A stretch of DNA of 64,000 nucleotides, taken from NCBI RefSeq assembly GCF_021513135.1, contig NZ_CP090981.1, positions 310,001-374,000 of the forward strand, in the 5' to 3' direction. This stretch comes from Vibrio sp. SS-MA-C1-2. GTDB taxonomy: Bacteria; Pseudomonadota; Gammaproteobacteria; Enterobacterales; Vibrionaceae. The notes under the pieces are model-generated. The model was not told the DNA's origin and did not search any database. It saw only the letters and a list, made by a program, of their open reading frames with translations. Below are positions 60,456-64,000 of this stretch, one piece after another; the first letter of the stretch is position 1; every line of letters starts with the position of its first letter. The position numbers were made by a program, and so were the translations under genes.

Positions 60456-60583
60456 TGCAGCTAAAATACTTGGTGTTATTAGTAAGCAGTAGCAAGAGAG
60501 GCCTCATGAGTATAGATGTATTATATGATTAGGGCGAACGAGCGACGCCAACAACCTAGCCGCTTTAAGTATGAAGGGTATAG
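60456..60583 (+). repeat. ERIC element (copy 12)
   Basis: CTAAAATACTTGGTGTTATT, AGTAAGCAGTAGCAAGAGAGG, CCTCATGAGTATAGATGTA, GATTAGGGCGAACGAGCGAC, CCTAGCCGCTTTAAGTATGA, AGGGTATA. Right half good, left half diverged. Last feature before the RAYT gene region. Confidence 0.85.
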
Positions 60584-60691
60584 AGTGATTATATCACCGT
60601 AAATAACGAAAGGATGCCTAAGTGCATCCTTTTCCATTTTATGAAGTCATTGCACCACCTTTAACTCAATGAAGCAGAAGTAAAGGACAGG

Positions 60692-60752
60692 CACCAGTAA
60701 TCAGTTATTTACCTAAGCTTATTTAGACTTTTTATTAAGGACAGTCCTTAAT
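60692..60752. repeat. GGACAG motifs upstream of the RAYT gene
   Basis: AAGGACAGGCACC (about 60692-60704) and the 13-bp palindrome AAGGACAGTCCTT (about 60738-60750). A similar AGGACTGTCCCTT lies after the gene (about 62037-62049). Such GGGACAG boxes often border RAYT genes and may be their recognition sites (recollection, not tested). Apart from these and an ERIC, the 60426-60907 gap shows no gene. Confidence 0.45.
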
Positions 60753-60907
60753 ATATAGTGTGAAATCAATTCCAAAAATTTTTCTGACCAATTGTAAACT
60801 TTAAATATATTTTGCATCCAATTCATATATTCACATAGTTGATAGTTACTTTTCTCTTTAATTCGTTACCTTATGTTTAAATAGTTTAATGATAGAGGTT
60901 ATTGGTC

Positions 60908-61870
60908 ATGACAATAGCGAGACGTAATTTAGTATCAATAGATGCAACACCTTATTATCATTGTGTTTCTCGATGTGTTCGCCGTTCATTTTTATGTGGT
61001 TTTGATCATTTCAGTCAAAAAAGTTATGAACATCGTCGTCATTGGATCGAAAGAAAAATCAGTGAGTTATCGCAGATTTATTGTATCGACATTTGTGCTT
61101 ACGCAATTATGAGTAATCACTACCATTTAGTTTTACACTTAAATCAGAGTAAAGCGGTAAAATTGTCTGATATCGAAGTCGTCGAACGATGGCAACAGCT
61201 ACATCATCTACCACGAATTGTTGAAAGATGGTTAGCATATCAATTGATTACACCATCTGAAAATGAAATATGCATGGCGTTAATTCAAGTATGGCGAGAA
61301 AGGTTGGTTAATTTAAGCTGGTTTATGCGTGAATTAAACTATGAAATTGCCTTAAGAGCCAATAAAGAAGATGATTGTAAAGGGCATTTTTGGGAAAGTC
61401 GTTTCAAAAGTCAGGCCCTATTAGATGAAAAAGCGCTTATTGCCGCTATGGCTTATGTCGATTTAAATCCAGTAAGAGCTGGAGTAAACAATCAATATCA
61501 GGAGGCTGAATTCACATCAATAAAACTAAGGCTTGAGGTAGAAAGAAGTCCATTAAAGCCAAGATCCTTTCTTTATCCATTTGTCGGAACCATCACTAAA
61601 AAAGATATCCAAGGTATCCCTTTTAACTTCATAGATTACATTGAATTATTAGACTGGAACAGACATCAGGAAAATACAAAAACTCCCTTACCCTCTTCTC
61701 CGCAATCATCTCCATTGAAACGACTAGGTATTAATGAAAAAGCATGGGTAAAAGTCTCAACTCGATTAGAGCGATTTAAATCAACAGCGGTTGGAAGTTC
61801 AAAGCATATAGAAAAATTGAAGCTTTATTTACAAAAACGGCGAATTAACCTGCTCCAACTCGATTATTAA
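60908..61870 (+). CDS. REP-associated tyrosine transposase (RAYT, Y1/HUH type)
   Basis: Single-strand transposase-like protein related to IS200/IS605 TnpA, domesticated in many gammaproteobacteria. 320 aa from ATG 60908 (MTIARRNLVSIDATPYYHCV) with GAGGT upstream; a TTG at 60902 is also in frame. Seen: HUH motif MSNHYHLVLH (about residues 69-78), the segment GHFWESRFKSQALLDE and AAMAYVDLNPVRAG with the candidate catalytic Tyr. The C-terminal part (about 200-320) is basic. Single copy here, without terminal inverted repeats or flanking duplications that I could find. Confidence 0.9.
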   Translation: MTIARRNLVSIDATPYYHCVSRCVRRSFLCGFDHFSQKSYEHRRHWIERKISELSQIYCIDICAYAIMSNHYHLVLHLNQSKAVKLSDIEVVERWQQLHHLPRIVERWLAYQLITPSENEICMALIQVWRERLVNLSWFMRELNYEIALRANKEDDCKGHFWESRFKSQALLDEKALIAAMAYVDLNPVRAGVNNQYQEAEFTSIKLRLEVERSPLKPRSFLYPFVGTITKKDIQGIPFNFIDYIELLDWNRHQENTKTPLPSSPQSSPLKRLGINEKAWVKVSTRLERFKSTAVGSSKHIEKLKLYLQKRRINLLQLDY

Positions 61871-62036
61871 CATTCCATAAAAAACATTATATTGTTCAAA
61901 ATGACACATATACAATAGTTTTATTTTAGAGCTAAGCTAACTTCAACCTCCTTTCCTTTCAAATTACTTACATTATTTTTAATTTAATTAACTCAAATTT
62001 ATCCATCTAGAACTAACTTTGTTATTAGGATAAGTA

Positions 62037-62049
62037 GGACTGTCCCTTA
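62037..62049. repeat. GGACTGTCC motif downstream of the RAYT gene
   Basis: AGGACTGTCCCTT, the inverse of the palindrome before the gene with one extra base. Together they may bracket the RAYT locus. The rest of the gap 61871-62178 holds only the rpoC terminator. Confidence 0.42.
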
Positions 62050-62072
62050 AAAAGAAAACACTTTTAAAGAGC

Positions 62073-62100
62073 AAAAAAAAGGGCACCATCTCTGGTGCCC
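62073..62100 (-). terminator. Terminator of rpoC
   Basis: GGGCACCA / TGGTGCCC arms with a 4-nt loop, and eight A on the left, giving T8 on the minus strand. 79 bases past the rpoC stop. Confidence 0.92.
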
Positions 62101-62178
62101 TTTCTATATCGATTAAATTATTGAATAACTAAATCGACCTATTTATCTCTACGAATCGCTTCGCTGATAAAGATAAGC

Positions 62179-64000
62179 TTATTGATTGCCACCTAGGCCA
62201 GCATTCAATAGTGCAGCTAAGTCTTGTGCTGCTTGCTCTTGATCCACTTGTGGTTCAACAACAACTTCAGCTTCTTGGCTACGCTTACGCTCTTGGTGGT
62301 ACGCAAAACCAGTACCAGCAGGAATTAGACGACCAACGATTACGTTTTCTTTCAGACCACGTAGATCATCACGCTTACCAGAAACCGCTGCTTCTGTTAA
62401 TACGCGAGTCGTTTCCTGGAACGAAGCTGCCGAGATGAACGATTCAGTTGCAAGTGACGCTTTAGTAATACCTAATAGGTCACGGCTGAATGTACAAGGC
62501 GCTTTGCCTTCTGCTTCAAGCTTACGGTTTTCGATGTTCACACGAGCAAACTCTAGCTGCTCACCTTCTAGGAAGGTTGAATCACCTGGAGTCACGATAG
62601 TTACCTTACGTAGCATCTGACGAACGATAGTTTCAATGTGCTTATCGTTAATCTTAACGCCCTGTAGACGGTAAACTTCCTGAACTTCGTTAGTGATGTA
62701 TTCAGCCATCGCATTAACACCACGTAGACGTAGAATGTCATGTGGAGTCTCTGGACCATCAGAGATAACGTCACCCTTCTCAACCTGCTCACCTTCGAAC
62801 ACGTTTAGCTGGCGCCATTTCGGAATCATCTCTTCGTATGCATCACCTTCAGCAGGTGTGATTACTAAGCGACGCTTACCTTTAGTCTCTTTACCGAATG
62901 AAACCATACCTGAGATCTCAGCAAGAATTGCTGGCTCTTTAGGTTTACGAGCTTCAAACAAGTCAGCAACGCGAGGTAGACCACCGGTAATATCTTTTGT
63001 ACCGCTCTTCTCTTGAGGGATACGAGATAATGTGTCACCCACACCAACATCAGCACCATCTTCAAGTTGAACAAGTGCTTTACCAGGTAGGAAGTATTGA
63101 GCTGGCATATCAGTACCAGGGATCATTACATCATTACCATTCGCATCAACTAGCTTAACAGTTGGACGCATATCTTTACCTGCCGAAGCACGCTCAGCTG
63201 CATCTAGAACAACCATTGAAGATAGACCAGTTAGTTCATCAGTTTGACGCTGTACTGTTACACCATCAACCATATCAACAAACTGAATACGACCTGCCAC
63301 TTCTGTGATGATCGGCATTGTATGCGGATCCCAGTTAGCAACAACAGCACCAGAAGCAATCATATCGCCATCACTGAAGCTTAGCGTTGAACCGTAAGGA
63401 ACTTTATAGCTCTCTTTAGTACGACCGAACTCATCAATGATAGTCATTTCTGTTGCACGAGAGGTAATAACTAGCTTACCTTCTGTGTTAATAACGAACT
63501 TAGCATTGTGAAGTTTCAGCGTACCTGGGTTCTTAACCTGAATACTGTTTTCAGCAGCCGCACGAGATGCCGCACCACCGATGTGGAACGTACGCATGGT
63601 TAACTGTGTACCTGGTTCACCGATAGACTGTGCAGCGATAACACCAACTGCTTCACCTTGGTTAACCATGTGACCGCGAGCAAGGTCACGACCGTAACAG
63701 TTTGAACAACAACCGAAGTCATTTTCACACGTTACAACAGAACGAACCTTAACTTGGTCAACTGAGTTCTCATCAAGAACATCACACCATTTCTCATCAA
63801 GAAGTGTATTACGTGGCGCAATAACTTCACCAGATAATGGGTGTAGAACGTCAACAGCAACAACACGACCTAATACACGTTCACGAAGCGGTTCTTTAAC
63901 ATCACCACCTTCGATTAACGGCATCATTGTCATGCCTTCATGTGTACCACACTCAGTACCAGAGATAACAACATCTTGAGCAACGTCTACTAGACGACGA
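62179..64000 (-). CDS. rpoC: RNA polymerase beta' subunit, C-terminal part (runs off window end)
   Basis: Catalytic subunit of RNA polymerase. About 607 codons of the C-terminal portion are present; the frame runs off at 64000 with no start. The second zinc site is complete: Cys in TECGTHEG and three in [15 protein letters not shown]. Also seen: trigger-loop-proximal [25 protein letters not shown] and the C-terminal domains up to [13 protein letters not shown]. Start beyond the window; rpoB would lie upstream. Confidence 0.98.
   Translation of the reverse strand, partial: RRLVDVAQDVVISGTECGTHEGMTMMPLIEGGDVKEPLRERVLGRVVAVDVLHPLSGEVIAPRNTLLDEKWCDVLDENSVDQVKVRSVVTCENDFGCCSNCYGRDLARGHMVNQGEAVGVIAAQSIGEPGTQLTMRTFHIGGAASRAAAENSIQVKNPGTLKLHNAKFVINTEGKLVITSRATEMTIIDEFGRTKESYKVPYGSTLSFSDGDMIASGAVVANWDPHTMPIITEVAGRIQFVDMVDGVTVQRQTDELTGLSSMVVLDAAERASAGKDMRPTVKLVDANGNDVMIPGTDMPAQYFLPGKALVQLEDGADVGVGDTLSRIPQEKSGTKDITGGLPRVADLFEARKPKEPAILAEISGMVSFGKETKGKRRLVITPAEGDAYEEMIPKWRQLNVFEGEQVEKGDVISDGPETPHDILRLRGVNAMAEYITNEVQEVYRLQGVKINDKHIETIVRQMLRKVTIVTPGDSTFLEGEQLEFARVNIENRKLEAEGKAPCTFSRDLLGITKASLATESFISAASFQETTRVLTEAAVSGKRDDLRGLKENVIVGRLIPAGTGFAYHQERKRSQEAEVVVEPQVDQEQAAQDLAALLNAGLGGNQ

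Noticed and set aside
60902-61870. RAYT as a complete IS200-type insertion sequence
   Set aside because: No accessory TnpB, no clear left and right end hairpins at proper distance, and the C-terminal extension is typical of domesticated RAYTs.

Overview
This 64 kb window is chromosomal DNA from an AT-rich gammaproteobacterium of the Vibrionaceae. Photobacterium is my best guess. That is inferred from close protein matches to Vibrio/E. coli families, Vibrio-like gene order (ilvIH / acyl-CoA ligase / leuABCD; accBC-yhdT-panF-prmA-dusB-fis; purHD-hupA-hemE-rsd-rpoC), and ERIC elements; no database was searched. Most of the window is conserved core genome.

Layout. 1-3.1 kb: the 5' part of tnaA with a TnaC-like leader peptide, then pykF. 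3.3-8 kb (minus): ilvIH and a long-chain acyl-CoA ligase with two FadR-like sites upstream. 8.1-13.2 kb: the leucine operon leuABCD behind a leucine-rich leader peptide and attenuator. 13.3-17 kb: a TPP riboswitch followed by thiBPQ. 17-30.6 kb (minus): the envelope/RNA cluster csrD, mreBCD, maf, rng, yhdP, a nitrilase-like amidase and tldD. 31-36 kb: a DMT permease, ssb, a frameshifted MFS transporter, galU, an ArsR regulator and a decayed aroQ. 36.3-42.9 kb: accBC, yhdT-panF, prmA, dusB-fis. 42.9-52 kb: an accessory-looking stretch of small hypothetical genes, a TetR regulator, two lipid-anchored or membrane products, a BASS transporter, a Crp/Fnr-type regulator, a TDT-family permease and zntR, with four ERIC copies. 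52.2-60.4 kb: purHD under a PurR box, a DUF1481 lipoprotein, hupA, yjaG, a hydroxyacid dehydrogenase, hemE and rsd. 60.9-64 kb: a RAYT (REP-associated tyrosine transposase) and the 3' half of rpoC.

How it works together. Several pathways have visible control: tryptophan-sensing leader (tna), leucine attenuation (leu), thiamine riboswitch (thiBPQ), purine repressor site (purHD), FadR-like sites (acyl-CoA ligase), a CRP site (pykF/tna region) and a GC-rich discriminator (dusB-fis).

Most notable: (1) twelve full, shortened or degenerate ERIC copies, two of them sitting inside operons (thiP/thiQ and mreB/mreC); (2) three genes (MFS transporter, zntR, purH) each broken by exactly one missing base in a 7-nt homopolymer, which points first to assembly error but would be slippage if real; (3) an aroQ remnant just upstream of accB; (4) a TnaC with a C-terminal extension beyond the arrest proline; (5) several short ORFs with strong ribosome binding sites. 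I found no CRISPR array, tRNA, rRNA, prophage or obvious defence system, and nothing I would call a wholly new biological system.
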